Part shown: positions 38,337 through 47,357 of the stretch, piece after piece
How positions within the stretch are numbered: position 1 is the first letter of the stretch
Layout of the letters: each line of letters begins with the position of its first letter
Assembly (NCBI RefSeq): GCF_003660445.1
Contig: NZ_QZVQ01000011.1
Coordinates: 24,609 to 88,608 of the forward strand
DNA from: Croceibacterium ferulae
GTDB lineage: Bacteria; Pseudomonadota; Alphaproteobacteria; Sphingomonadales; Sphingomonadaceae
DNA length: 64,000 nucleotides
Direction: 5' to 3'
The notes under the pieces: generated by a model
Databases searched by the model: none
What the model was told of the DNA's origin: nothing
What the model saw: the letters and a program-made list of their open reading frames with translations, nothing else
Translations under genes and position numbers: made by a program

Positions 38337-39515
38337 ATGACCACCATGCTGATGACACAGACCCTGCGCTGGTTCGGGCCGCGCGATCCGGTCCCACTGA
38401 CCCATATCCGCCAGGCCGGCGCGAGCGAAGTGGTCACCGCACTGCACGAGATCCCCAATGGAGAGGTCTGGCCACTGGCGGAGATCGCAGCACGCAAGGC
38501 ATGCATCGCCGATGCCGGCCTCGGTTGGACTGTGGTCGAAAGCGTACCTGTGCACGAAGCCATCAAGACCGCCGGCGCGGATCGGGACCGGTGCATCGCC
38601 AATTACGGCCAGACGCTGCGCAATCTCGCGGCATGCGGCATTACCACCGTCACCTACAACTTCATGCCTCTGCTGGACTGGACGCGAACCGATCTTGCCT
38701 GGCCGATGCCGGACGGTGCTCTGGCGCTACGGTTCGAGCTGGAAGCGGTCGCCGCCTACGACATCCACATCCTGCAGCGTCATGACGCTGCAGCCGATTA
38801 CCCCCTGGCCCTGCAGGACGCCGCCGCAGCCCGCTTTGCCGCCATGGACGGCGCGGCACGCAATGTCCTGTCGCGCACGATCCTGGCGGGACTGCCCGGA
38901 AGCGAAGAAAGCTTCTCGGACGCCGAATTCCGGCGCGCCATCGAAACCTACACGGCGATCGACGCGGATGCCCTGCGCGCCAATCACATCAGCTTCCTGC
39001 AGGACCTGTGCCCGGTGGCGGAAGAGGCCGGCGTGCAACTGGTGGTTCACCCGGATGATCCGCCGTTCCCGATATTCGGCCTACCGCGTGTTGTCAGCAC
39101 CGAAGCGGACTTGCGCCATCTGTTCGCTGCTGTGCCCAGCCCGGCAAACGGGCTGTGCTTCTGCGCCGGATCGCTTGGCGTGCGCCCGGACAACGACCTT
39201 GCCGGCATGGTGGAGCGTCTGGGCGAACGGATCGGCTTCCTTCACCTGCGGTCCGTCCAGCGGGAGCCGAACAACGCCTTCCACGAGGCCCCGCATCTCG
39301 AAGGACACGCCGGCATGGTGGCGATCATCGCGGCGGTGCAGGGCGTGCAGCAGCAGTTCGGGCGGTCGCTGCCGATGCGGCCTGATCACGGCCACCAGAT
39401 GCTCAACGATCTCGGCACGAGAGCCAACCCCGGCTATTCGCTGCTTGGCCGGATGCGAGGCTTGGCCGAGATACGTGGCGTGGAGCGCGGACTCCGCCAC
39501 CTGATGGCGGTCTGA
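38337..39515 (+). CDS. uxuA: Mannonate dehydratase
   Basis: Converts D-mannonate to 2-keto-3-deoxygluconate in glucuronate catabolism. The sequence QTLRWFGPRDPVPLTHIRQ at the start and VVTALHEIPNGEVW match the UxuA N-terminus closely. FLHLRSVQREPNNAFHEAPHLEGH and the late MRPDHGHQ supply metal-binding residues. The family-like start is the ATG at 38352; in-frame ATGs also occur at 38328, 38337 and 38346. It lies 46 bp after GH2 in the same operon. It fits with the nearby GH115 alpha-glucuronidase; uxaC and uxuB partners are not in the window. Confidence 0.93.
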   Translation: MTTMLMTQTLRWFGPRDPVPLTHIRQAGASEVVTALHEIPNGEVWPLAEIAARKACIADAGLGWTVVESVPVHEAIKTAGADRDRCIANYGQTLRNLAACGITTVTYNFMPLLDWTRTDLAWPMPDGALALRFELEAVAAYDIHILQRHDAAADYPLALQDAAAARFAAMDGAARNVLSRTILAGLPGSEESFSDAEFRRAIETYTAIDADALRANHISFLQDLCPVAEEAGVQLVVHPDDPPFPIFGLPRVVSTEADLRHLFAAVPSPANGLCFCAGSLGVRPDNDLAGMVERLGERIGFLHLRSVQREPNNAFHEAPHLEGHAGMVAIIAAVQGVQQQFGRSLPMRPDHGHQMLNDLGTRANPGYSLLGRMRGLAEIRGVERGLRHLMAV

Positions 39516-40047
39516 CCGCACCCTCCTCGGGACTTCAGCGGCCGCGCTCAATCTGTAAGGCGACGCGCTCCGCCAAGCTCTTGGCTATTCCAGGCGAGCG
39601 GATATGCTTTCAATGCGTCGGCGCCGGCGATTGTCGCTTCCACCGTTCTGCTGGCAGGCTGCTGTCTTGGACGGGGCGCTCGCTCGCGTGTCCGCCAGTC
39701 TCGGCGGGTAAGCACATTCCGGATCGCTCCGGCAAGAGCGCCCCTGGCGCACGGTGTTGCGCTCCGCGACTGATCATCGAGGATGCGGCGTTCCTGTATG
39801 GGCGCTTCCACCGGGTGCTCACATGCATGCAAGCGCCCGCTGCGGCCGATCCCCGCTCATGCCTAGATTGGTATGATGCCACTTAGTCACGAAACCGACG
39901 CAAAGAAGAATCTTTCTCTCAGCAGATTGCCACTATTTTTAACTTGTGCTGAAAAGGGCTCCAGAACTAACGACATGTCTCGTGCGAGGGCATACCTATA
40001 TCATACAGGTATGGCATGGACAGTCAGTGACACGAAGGAGGCGGTTG
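39516..40047. other. Long intergenic region before the second receptor operon
   Basis: About 530 bp without a supported gene. Frames on both strands (up to ~100 codons) lack ribosome sites and recognisable motifs. The last 100 bp become AT-rich and contain the inverted repeat at 39991-40013 and the AAGGAGG ribosome site of the receptor. A second TGGTATGATGCCA-like half-site occurs near 39866. Confidence 0.5.
39991..40013. promoter_or_regulatory. Candidate NagR/GntR operator upstream of the GlcNAc-locus receptor
   Basis: A perfect 7-bp inverted repeat, CATACCT-N9-AGGTATG, ends 34 bp before the receptor start codon. GntR/HutC regulators bind palindromes of about this length, and one (46330-47097) is encoded in the same locus. 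No equally good second copy was found upstream of nagB, so the assignment to NagR is tentative. Confidence 0.4.
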
Positions 40048-42819
40048 ATGACGGACGCTTTGACGCTATCAGGTCTGGGCTCATTTCGTGCCCTTCGCGG
40101 CCTCCTTTATGCCGGCTGTGCGGTCACGCTGGTGACCGGCGGCTCTGCCGCCGCGCAAGACTCGACCACGGCCCAGCCTTCGGTCGATCCTTCGCAGGAT
40201 GATGCAGCGCCCGGAACGCTGCCGCCCGTGCACACTGCGGAGGAAGCCGTCACCGGCGAGGCCGGTTCCGGCGACACCATTGTCGTATCAGGCATCCGCA
40301 GTTCCATCGAAAGCGCGTTGGCGGCCAAGCGGCAGGATGTGCGCGTTACCGACGGCATCTCGGCGGAGGATATCGGCAAGTTCCCGTCGGAAAACATCAC
40401 CGAAGCCATTCAGCGCATTTCCGGCGTCCAGATGTCGAACGTGAACGGGCGCGGCGCCACGATCGGCATCCGCGGCCTCGGCCCGCAATATGCGAATACC
40501 ACGATCAACGGGCAGAACTTCCTCAGCGCCGATTTCACCGACGGCTTCCGCTACGACGTGGTGCAGACCGAGCTCGCCTCTGCCATTCAGGTCATCAAGT
40601 CGCCCACTGCGAACATGGACGCCGGCGGTCTTTCGGGCACGGTCAACATCAACACGGTGCAGCCGCTGGAATATCGCGGCGACCGCTTCATCGTGTCGGT
40701 CAAGGGCCAGAAGGCCGAACTGGCCGAGGGCGGCGTGACGCCAAAGGTCAGCGCCACCTATGTCGACCGGTTCCTGGATGACCGGCTCGGTGTGTTTCTG
40801 AGCGCCAGCTACCAGGAACTGAGCGATCGCGCGGATTACATGTGGATGGATCGCTGGTTCACCACGCCAACGACCGCAGGAGACCGGCACACGCCACGGC
40901 GGCTGCGCTTCCGCCGGATCGACCGCGACACGGACCGGCTGCTGCTGAACGGAACGCTGCAGTACCAGCCGACCGACACGCTGGAGCTGTCGCTCAGCGG
41001 CATCTACGCGCAGGACAAGACGGATTACGACGTCAATCAGCAGGTGTTCGGCTTTGACAGCCAGTACATCACCGTCACGCAAACCGATGGCCTGACGGAT
41101 ACCGGCATCCTGGCCGACAACGTCTACACCGACAACAACCGACAGGTCGAGAACCGTGACCTGACGAGTTCGGCCTACACCGCGAAGGCGGAGTGGGAGA
41201 ATGATGGTTGGCATGTGGATGCGGTCGGCCATTATACGCGTGGCCGCGGCAAGACGCGCGAAGATGCGGCCATCTTCTCCGTGTTCATGGATGGGCTCGC
41301 GCTGAACTATTCCGATCCCGACAATGTGATCCTGACCCCGACGCGACCGCTGACCGATGCCACCTTATATGCGCCGGAAAACTGGCTGTTCTATACCTAC
41401 CCGAACGGTGCCGAGAGGATCTCCACCGCGCAGGAGCGGGCGGGTCAGCTGGATCTGACGCGCGATGTGGACTTTGCCGGGATCAGCTCGATCGTGGTGG
41501 GTGGCAAGTATCGCCACGAAAGCTTCGATCGCGACGTCTCGCGTCATGATCGCGACGCGCTGGAGACACCTCCCACCTCCGTCTTCCCGCGCCTGGAAGA
41601 ATATAACTACCTGGTCACCGACTTCCTCAACGGCCGTATGTCGGTTCCGGACAGCTGGGTGGCGCCCTCGATCGCGGCGAATGACGAAGCGCTGGCGGCG
41701 AATGGCGGAACCCCGCCCGACCTGTTCGCCCCTGAATCCAGTTACGAAGTCGATCGGTTCATCACCTCGGCCTACGCCATGGCCAATATCGACACCGACA
41801 TCGGCGACATGGGCCTGCGCGGCAATGTCGGGATCAGGTACGAGCATTCGAAGCAGAAGATCTTCGGCTACATCACGCAGGACGTGCCAGGCGCCGAGGT
41901 CGACCAGATCACCGGAACCTACATTCAGGAAAAGAACTACGGCAACTGGCTGCCCAGTGCGGCGCTGGTGCTGGACATCGCGCCCGGTGCGTTGATCCGC
42001 GCCGCCGCAGCCAAGGTGCTGGTGCGGCCGCTGCTCAACACCAACAGCTCGCTTGCCCGCATGCGCAGCACCTTTGTGGATGCGCTGGGGCAGACCGTGA
42101 ACTCGATCGACCTGGGGCAGGCCGAACTTGACCCATTGACCGCGAACCAGTTCGATCTCGGCTTCGAATATTACTATGCTGGCGGCAGCGCCATCAGCAT
42201 CGCGGGGTTCTGGAAAGACATCAAGAACGGCACCTTCTCCCGCCTGATCTGCTCCGACACCTATGAAGGGGTCGCGCTGTCCTACAATGGGGATGGCGAC
42301 TGTCAGGGCAGCAACGGGGAGCTGTACGACATCGTCGAGACGCTGAACGATCCGACGACCATCACCATCAAGGGCCTGGAGATCGCCTGGACGCAGTCCT
42401 TGGACCAGTGGCTGCCCGTGGCCGGCTTCGGTTTCACCGGCAATTACACGCGGGTATTCCCGGAAAAGGTGGAGATCGGCGAAGGATACCGCATCCGCAA
42501 CCTTTCCGAACAGACCTGGAATCTGACAGCTTATTGGGAAGACGACACCTTTTCCGTCCGCGCATCGGTCAACCAGCGCAGCTCGTACGAGCAGGACTTC
42601 TCGGACAGCTTCTTCGCCCGCGAAGATCACACGGTGCGCAAGCGCACGCAGGTCGACCTTGCCCTGGGCTATGCGCTGAATGATCGCATCAACTTCGCCG
42701 CGGGGGTGATCAACCTGAACAATGCGGGCGAGGAAGCATACAAGGACTTCGAGGATCGCTGGCAGATGACAAGCATAACCGGCCGCAGCTATTACCTGAC
42801 CGCAACCGCGCGGTTCTGA
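40048..42819 (+). CDS. TonB-dependent receptor, GlcNAc locus (locus 2)
   Basis: Outer-membrane TonB-dependent transporter of 923 aa. The ATG at 40048 follows a near-perfect AAGGAGG. The frame is open further upstream but without a signal. A signal peptide (LYAGCAVTLVTGGSAAAQD) and linker precede the plug (DTIVVSGIRSSIESALAAK, then AIQRISGVQMSNVNGRG and IGIRGLGPQYANTTING). The barrel ends SYYLTATARF. Its stop overlaps the GH89 start, giving one operon of receptor, GH89 and NagX. By context it should import GlcNAc-containing oligosaccharides (functional counterpart of NagP); this is inferred. Confidence 0.93.
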   Translation: MTDALTLSGLGSFRALRGLLYAGCAVTLVTGGSAAAQDSTTAQPSVDPSQDDAAPGTLPPVHTAEEAVTGEAGSGDTIVVSGIRSSIESALAAKRQDVRVTDGISAEDIGKFPSENITEAIQRISGVQMSNVNGRGATIGIRGLGPQYANTTINGQNFLSADFTDGFRYDVVQTELASAIQVIKSPTANMDAGGLSGTVNINTVQPLEYRGDRFIVSVKGQKAELAEGGVTPKVSATYVDRFLDDRLGVFLSASYQELSDRADYMWMDRWFTTPTTAGDRHTPRRLRFRRIDRDTDRLLLNGTLQYQPTDTLELSLSGIYAQDKTDYDVNQQVFGFDSQYITVTQTDGLTDTGILADNVYTDNNRQVENRDLTSSAYTAKAEWENDGWHVDAVGHYTRGRGKTREDAAIFSVFMDGLALNYSDPDNVILTPTRPLTDATLYAPENWLFYTYPNGAERISTAQERAGQLDLTRDVDFAGISSIVVGGKYRHESFDRDVSRHDRDALETPPTSVFPRLEEYNYLVTDFLNGRMSVPDSWVAPSIAANDEALAANGGTPPDLFAPESSYEVDRFITSAYAMANIDTDIGDMGLRGNVGIRYEHSKQKIFGYITQDVPGAEVDQITGTYIQEKNYGNWLPSAALVLDIAPGALIRAAAAKVLVRPLLNTNSSLARMRSTFVDALGQTVNSIDLGQAELDPLTANQFDLGFEYYYAGGSAISIAGFWKDIKNGTFSRLICSDTYEGVALSYNGDGDCQGSNGELYDIVETLNDPTTITIKGLEIAWTQSLDQWLPVAGFGFTGNYTRVFPEKVEIGEGYRIRNLSEQTWNLTAYWEDDTFSVRASVNQRSSYEQDFSDSFFAREDHTVRKRTQVDLALGYALNDRINFAAGVINLNNAGEEAYKDFEDRWQMTSITGRSYYLTATARF

Positions 42820-45173
42820 TGATGGCGTGGCGCGGACAGCCGACCGGCCGGCGGCACGACAGGATCAGGATGGCGCTACTGGTGGCCACTGCCATGGCCA
42901 CCACCGCGCTGGCAGCATGCGCAGCAAGCCCGCCTGTCAATCCGGCCCCGGCCGCGGCGCGGGCGGAGGATGGAGGCATTGCAGCGGCCCGTGGCGTCCT
43001 AGCCCGCCTGGGCCTGCCGGCGGACCGTTTCGATCTGCGTCTGGCGCCTGCGGGCGCGCAGCCGTTCTACCATGTGGAGGCGGCCGGCGGGCGGGCGACG
43101 GTTACCGGATCATCTCCGGTGGCCGCGGTGCGCGGCGCCTATGCCTATCTGAACGAAGCCGGCCTTGCCTCGATCAACTGGGAAGGCGACCGGATCGCGC
43201 AGGATGCAGCGCTGCCCGATCATGCTGGCGAGCGGATCGCTTCCCCCTTCGCCAGCCGCGCCTATCTGAACACCTGCACCTATGGCTACACCACGCCGTG
43301 GTGGGATTGGGGGCGCTGGCAGCGTGAAATCGACTGGATGGCGGTCAACGGGATCGACATGCCGCTCGCGCTGGAAGGGCAGGAATATATCTGGCGGGCC
43401 CTGTGGCAGGAACAGGGCCTCCGCGACGGGGAGATCGCCGCATCCATGTCCGGCGCGGCGTTCCTGCCGTGGCAGCGCATGGGCAACATCGAAGGCTACA
43501 TGGCGCCGCTGCCCGACGGGTGGATAGACCGCAAGCGGCTGCTGCAAAAGCAGATCCTCGGCCGCATGCGCGAACTCGGCATGTCGCCGGTCCTGCCCGC
43601 CTTTTCGGGCTATGTGCCCAAAGCCTTCGCGCTGAAGCATCCGGAAGCGCGGATCTATCGCATGCGCGCCTGGGAAGGCTTTACCGAAACCTACTGGCTC
43701 GATCCGTCCGACCCGCTGTTCGCCCAATTAGCCAAGCAGTTCCTGGATCTCTACACGCGCGAATACGGTGCCGGCAGTCATTATCTGCTGGATGCCTTCA
43801 ACGAAATGGTGCCGCCGATCGCCCAGGACGGCAGCGATGTTAGCGAGGCGGCCTATGGCGACAGCACCGCGAACAGCGCCGCGGCAGAGGCGGCGCAGCT
43901 TCCGCCCGAGATGCGCCATGCCCGGCTCGCCGCCTATGGCGAACGGCTGTATCATTCCATCACGGCGGCCGTTCCCGATGCGACCTGGGTCATGCAGGGG
44001 TGGCTGTTCGGGGCGGACAAGACGTTCTGGACGCCTGACTCGGTCGCCGCCTTTCTCGACCGCGTGCCCGACGACCGGATGCTGATCCTGGATATCGGCA
44101 ACGACCGTTATCCCGGCGTGTGGCGCGACACCGATGCCTTTAACGGCAAGCAGTGGATCTATGGCTATGTCCACAATTACGGTGGCAGCAATCCGGTCTA
44201 CGGCGATCTGGATTTCTACCGGCAGGATCAGGCGGCGCTGCTGGACAGTGCAGGGCGCGGGGCAGTGGCCGGCTTCGGCATGTTCCCGGAAGGGCTGCAC
44301 AGCAATTCGATCAACTATGCCTTGAACTACGATCTGGCGTGGGGTGCCGGCGAAGCATCCACCGCAGCCTGGCTGCGCAAATGGCTGGCGGCGCGCTATG
44401 GCCGCGATCTGCCGGCAGCACAGGCGGCTTGGGCCGACCTTGCGGCGGGCACCCTGCAGACCCGGTACTGGACGCCCCGCTGGTGGGAGAACCGGGCAGG
44501 CGCTTATCTGCTGTTCAAGCGGCCGACTGCTGACGCTGCCGAATACCCGACCGCGCCTGGCGATCGCGTGGCGCTGCGGCGCGGGCTGGCGCAGCTGCTG
44601 GCGCTGGCACCGGAACTGGGTGACGAACCGCTGTACCGCCATGACGTGGTGGAATTCACCCGTCACCTTGCTCTGGTGGAGCTGGACGAGCGGATTTCCG
44701 GCGCCGTCACCGCCTATGCGGCGGGAGACGTGGCGGCAGGGGACCGGCTGGCCGCGCAGGTTGCCGATTTCACCATGCGCACCGATCACCTGCTGGGCGC
44801 GCAACCCCAATCGCTGGCCAGCTGGATCGGGGAAGCGAGCGCCTACGCCGCCAACCCAATCGAAGAACAGGCCTATGTCCGCGCGGCCCGGGCGCAGGTG
44901 TCCGTCTGGGGCGGAGAAGGCAATCTTGCCGATTACGCGTCCAAGGCATGGCAGGGGCTGCTGGCAGGATATTACCTTCCCCGCTGGAACCACTTCTTCG
45001 CAGCGCAACGCGCCGCAGCCCTGGCCGGACGCCCACTGGACGATGCGGCCGTACACCAGGAACTGGTTGCGCTGGACCGCGCCTGGGCGGCGTCGGACGA
45101 TGCAGTCGTGCAGCAGCGACCGACGGATCCGGTCGCGGAAGCACGTTCGCTGCTGGAGCGGATCGACAGATGA
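42819..45173 (+). CDS. GH89 alpha-N-acetylglucosaminidase lipoprotein
   Basis: Removes terminal alpha-linked GlcNAc; the family includes human lysosomal NAGLU. A signal peptide with lipobox (TTALAAC-A) is followed by an N-terminal domain. The TIM-barrel signatures are YLNTCTYGYTTPWWDWGRW, MPLALEGQEYIWRALWQEQ, LPWQRMGNIEGYMAPLPDGW and LLDAFNEMVPP near residue 327, the last holding a catalytic Glu. Start codons at 42819, 42822 or 42870 are possible; the first overlaps the receptor stop. The 3' end overlaps nagX (ATGA). At 784 aa it matches bacterial GH89 enzymes. Confidence 0.93.
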   Translation: MMAWRGQPTGRRHDRIRMALLVATAMATTALAACAASPPVNPAPAAARAEDGGIAAARGVLARLGLPADRFDLRLAPAGAQPFYHVEAAGGRATVTGSSPVAAVRGAYAYLNEAGLASINWEGDRIAQDAALPDHAGERIASPFASRAYLNTCTYGYTTPWWDWGRWQREIDWMAVNGIDMPLALEGQEYIWRALWQEQGLRDGEIAASMSGAAFLPWQRMGNIEGYMAPLPDGWIDRKRLLQKQILGRMRELGMSPVLPAFSGYVPKAFALKHPEARIYRMRAWEGFTETYWLDPSDPLFAQLAKQFLDLYTREYGAGSHYLLDAFNEMVPPIAQDGSDVSEAAYGDSTANSAAAEAAQLPPEMRHARLAAYGERLYHSITAAVPDATWVMQGWLFGADKTFWTPDSVAAFLDRVPDDRMLILDIGNDRYPGVWRDTDAFNGKQWIYGYVHNYGGSNPVYGDLDFYRQDQAALLDSAGRGAVAGFGMFPEGLHSNSINYALNYDLAWGAGEASTAAWLRKWLAARYGRDLPAAQAAWADLAAGTLQTRYWTPRWWENRAGAYLLFKRPTADAAEYPTAPGDRVALRRGLAQLLALAPELGDEPLYRHDVVEFTRHLALVELDERISGAVTAYAAGDVAAGDRLAAQVADFTMRTDHLLGAQPQSLASWIGEASAYAANPIEEQAYVRAARAQVSVWGGEGNLADYASKAWQGLLAGYYLPRWNHFFAAQRAAALAGRPLDDAAVHQELVALDRAWAASDDAVVQQRPTDPVAEARSLLERIDR

Positions 45174-46321
45174 TCGCCGCACCCGTGCCTTCCGTTGCCC
45201 CCGCCTCGGGGCAGCCGACCCGCTTCGTGTCCCTGGACGTGTTTCGCGGGCTGGCGGTTGCCCTGATGATCGTGGTCAACACGGCTGGCCCGGGTGCACC
45301 ACCCTTCACGCAGCTGGTGCACGCATCGTGGACCGGCTTCACCCTGGCCGACCTTGTCTTCCCCAGCTTCCTGTTCGCTGTGGGCACGTCCATGAGCTTC
45401 GGCTTCCGCAAGCCCGTGCCCACGCGCACCTTCTATGCCCGCCTGCTGCGCCGGGTCAGCCTGATCTTCCTGCTGGGCTTCCTGATGTACTGGTATCCGT
45501 TCGTGGCTCCGCAGCCCGGGGGTGGTTGGGCGCTGAAGCCCCTGGCTGACACGCGGCTGACCGGCGTCCTGCAACGGATCGCGTTATGCTATCTGCTGGC
45601 GGCTCCGCTCGTGCGCCACCTTTCCATGCGGGCGCTGGCGGCAGTCGCGTTGCTGCTGCTGGTCGTGCACTGGGCCGTGCTGATGCAGTGGTCCTTGCCC
45701 GGCGAAGCATGGTCCCGCCACGGCAATGCCGGAACGCGACTGGACCTATGGCTGATCGGGCGGGACCACCTGTACCGCAAGGATGGCGGCTTCGATCCCG
45801 AAGGGCTGCTCGGCACCCTGTCGGCAACGGTCAATCTTCTCGCCGGGTTCATGGCCGGCCGCTTCGTGCAGCATGCTGGCCGGCAGGCCCGCAAGGTGGC
45901 ACTGCTCGCGCCGGCCGGATTAATGCTGATCGTGCTGTCGCTCGCATTGTCGGCGGTGGTCCCGCTTTCGAAGAAGCTGTGGACCGGCTCCTTCGTGTTC
46001 CTGACCGTCGGTATCGATCTGGTGCTGCTGGCTCTGCTGATAGTGTTCGAACTGCGTCGCCGCCAGCACGGCAGCGGCTTCCTGGGCGTGTTCGGCCGCA
46101 ACCCACTGGCGATCTACCTGTTCTCCGAACTGCTGGTCATGACGCTGGTGCTGATACCGGCGCCCCCGCACGAGCATGCCTGGGCATGGATCGGCGTCAC
46201 CATCTTCCAGGGCATCGCGCCGGGCCCGTTCGGCTCGCTCCTGTGCGCCACCGCTTACATGCTGGTATGCTGGTTGTTCGGCTGGCTGCTGGATCGCAAT
46301 CACTGGCATCTGCGGCTGTGA
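45170..46321 (+). CDS. nagX: NagX-like membrane protein (COG4299/DUF5009, heparan-glucosaminide acetyltransferase family)
   Basis: A multi-pass inner-membrane protein of 383 aa with about ten hydrophobic segments. The start RFVSLDVFRGLAVALMIVVN and LADLVFPSFLFAVGTSMSF are the family signature. The family contains human HGSNAT, which acetylates terminal glucosamine across the lysosomal membrane. In bacteria NagX occurs in GlcNAc gene clusters and has been proposed to help GlcNAc utilisation, without a settled mechanism. It is coupled to GH89 by a 4-bp overlap and convergent with nagR (8-bp gap). Confidence 0.88.
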   Translation: MIAAPVPSVAPASGQPTRFVSLDVFRGLAVALMIVVNTAGPGAPPFTQLVHASWTGFTLADLVFPSFLFAVGTSMSFGFRKPVPTRTFYARLLRRVSLIFLLGFLMYWYPFVAPQPGGGWALKPLADTRLTGVLQRIALCYLLAAPLVRHLSMRALAAVALLLLVVHWAVLMQWSLPGEAWSRHGNAGTRLDLWLIGRDHLYRKDGGFDPEGLLGTLSATVNLLAGFMAGRFVQHAGRQARKVALLAPAGLMLIVLSLALSAVVPLSKKLWTGSFVFLTVGIDLVLLALLIVFELRRRQHGSGFLGVFGRNPLAIYLFSELLVMTLVLIPAPPHEHAWAWIGVTIFQGIAPGPFGSLLCATAYMLVCWLFGWLLDRNHWHLRL

Positions 46322-46329
46322 CTGGTTCG

Positions 46330-47097
46330 CTAAGGGTCGCTCAGCTCCGCGACCAGGTCATAGGCATCGCCCCGGTAATAGGAGTGCGTCACCTCGACCG
46401 GGCGGCCGTCGGTCAGGAAGCTGCGGCGTTCGATGAACAAGCCCGCATGCCCCTGCGCGACGCCCAGGCGCGATGCCTGTTCCTTGTCGAAGCCGAGTGC
46501 GCGTACGCTCTGCAGGGCGCGGACGGGGCGATTGCCGGAGGCCCTCAGCGCATCGTAGAGGGAGTCGGTCACGTCATCCAGGCTGTGCAGTGCGTATCCG
46601 GCGACCGTCGACGCCTCGAACGCCATCGGCATGCCGTCGGCAAAGCGGATCCTCTGGAAGCGGAACACGGGCGATCCGGGCGACAGGTTCAACGACAGCG
46701 CCTCCTTGGGCGTGACCGCGCCCTGCATTCGGGCAATCCATTCATTGCCCGGCACCAGCCCGCGGGCGCGCATGTCTTCGGAAAAGGATGTCAGCAGGGC
46801 AAAGTTCTTTTCCACGCGCCCGCCCGCAGGCGTACTCGCCTCCGGCCGTCGGGCGACAAACGTGCCCGCACCCTGCCGGCGCTCCAGCATTCCGTCCTCC
46901 ACCAGTCCGTCCAGCGCCCGGCGCACGGTGACGCGCGACATGCTGTACCGTTCGGTCAGGTCGCGTTCGCTTGGCAGCGCGGTTGCAGGAGCCAGCCGCT
47001 CACGCTGGATGGCGGATCGGATCAGTTGCTGCAATTGCAGGTAGAGCGGCCCGCTCCCACCGGGTTCCAGGGCACCGATCCGATCAATCACAGACAT
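46330..47097 (-). CDS. nagR: GntR/HutC family regulator of GlcNAc genes
   Basis: A 255-aa transcription factor. The winged HTH is at the N-terminus (GPLYLQLQQLIRSAIQRER, then LPSERDLTERYSMSRVTVRR and LVEDGMLERRQGAGTFV). The UTRA effector domain follows (LNLSPGSPVFRFQRIRFADG to HSYYRGDAYDLVAEL). I chose the ATG at 47097 because the longer frame has no similarity. Its position, divergent from nagB-II and convergent with nagX, fits a local repressor responsive to GlcNAc-6-phosphate or GlcN-6-phosphate, as known for NagR/DasR-type proteins. The 260-bp gap to nagB-II must carry both promoters. Confidence 0.9.
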   Translation of the reverse strand: MSVIDRIGALEPGGSGPLYLQLQQLIRSAIQRERLAPATALPSERDLTERYSMSRVTVRRALDGLVEDGMLERRQGAGTFVARRPEASTPAGGRVEKNFALLTSFSEDMRARGLVPGNEWIARMQGAVTPKEALSLNLSPGSPVFRFQRIRFADGMPMAFEASTVAGYALHSLDDVTDSLYDALRASGNRPVRALQSVRALGFDKEQASRLGVAQGHAGLFIERRSFLTDGRPVEVTHSYYRGDAYDLVAELSDP

Positions 47098-47357
47098 TCT
47101 CGCTCTCCATGGCGCAGGCTCTTGAGGCATCCGGCCCGCCTTGAACAATGGCGGCATCGACCAGACGCGGCAAGGGACGACACCTGCCCGCGCTTCTCGC
47201 TGCTCTCCAGAGCACCACACCGCGCTGCGTCAGGACCGCCACGGCCCCTGCCGCAAGCTGAGCAGCATGCCCCCTGCAGACCCAATTTGCGACATGCTAG
47301 GCTGAATAAAATGCATATACGATACCAGCGCAAGACATTTGCAGTTTCGGAGGATTG

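Noticed and set aside
47098..47357. Second copy of the CATACCT/AGGTATG operator between nagR and nagB-II
   Set aside because: Only a loose match (ATACGATACCAG) was found, without symmetry. It is not strong enough to list as a site.
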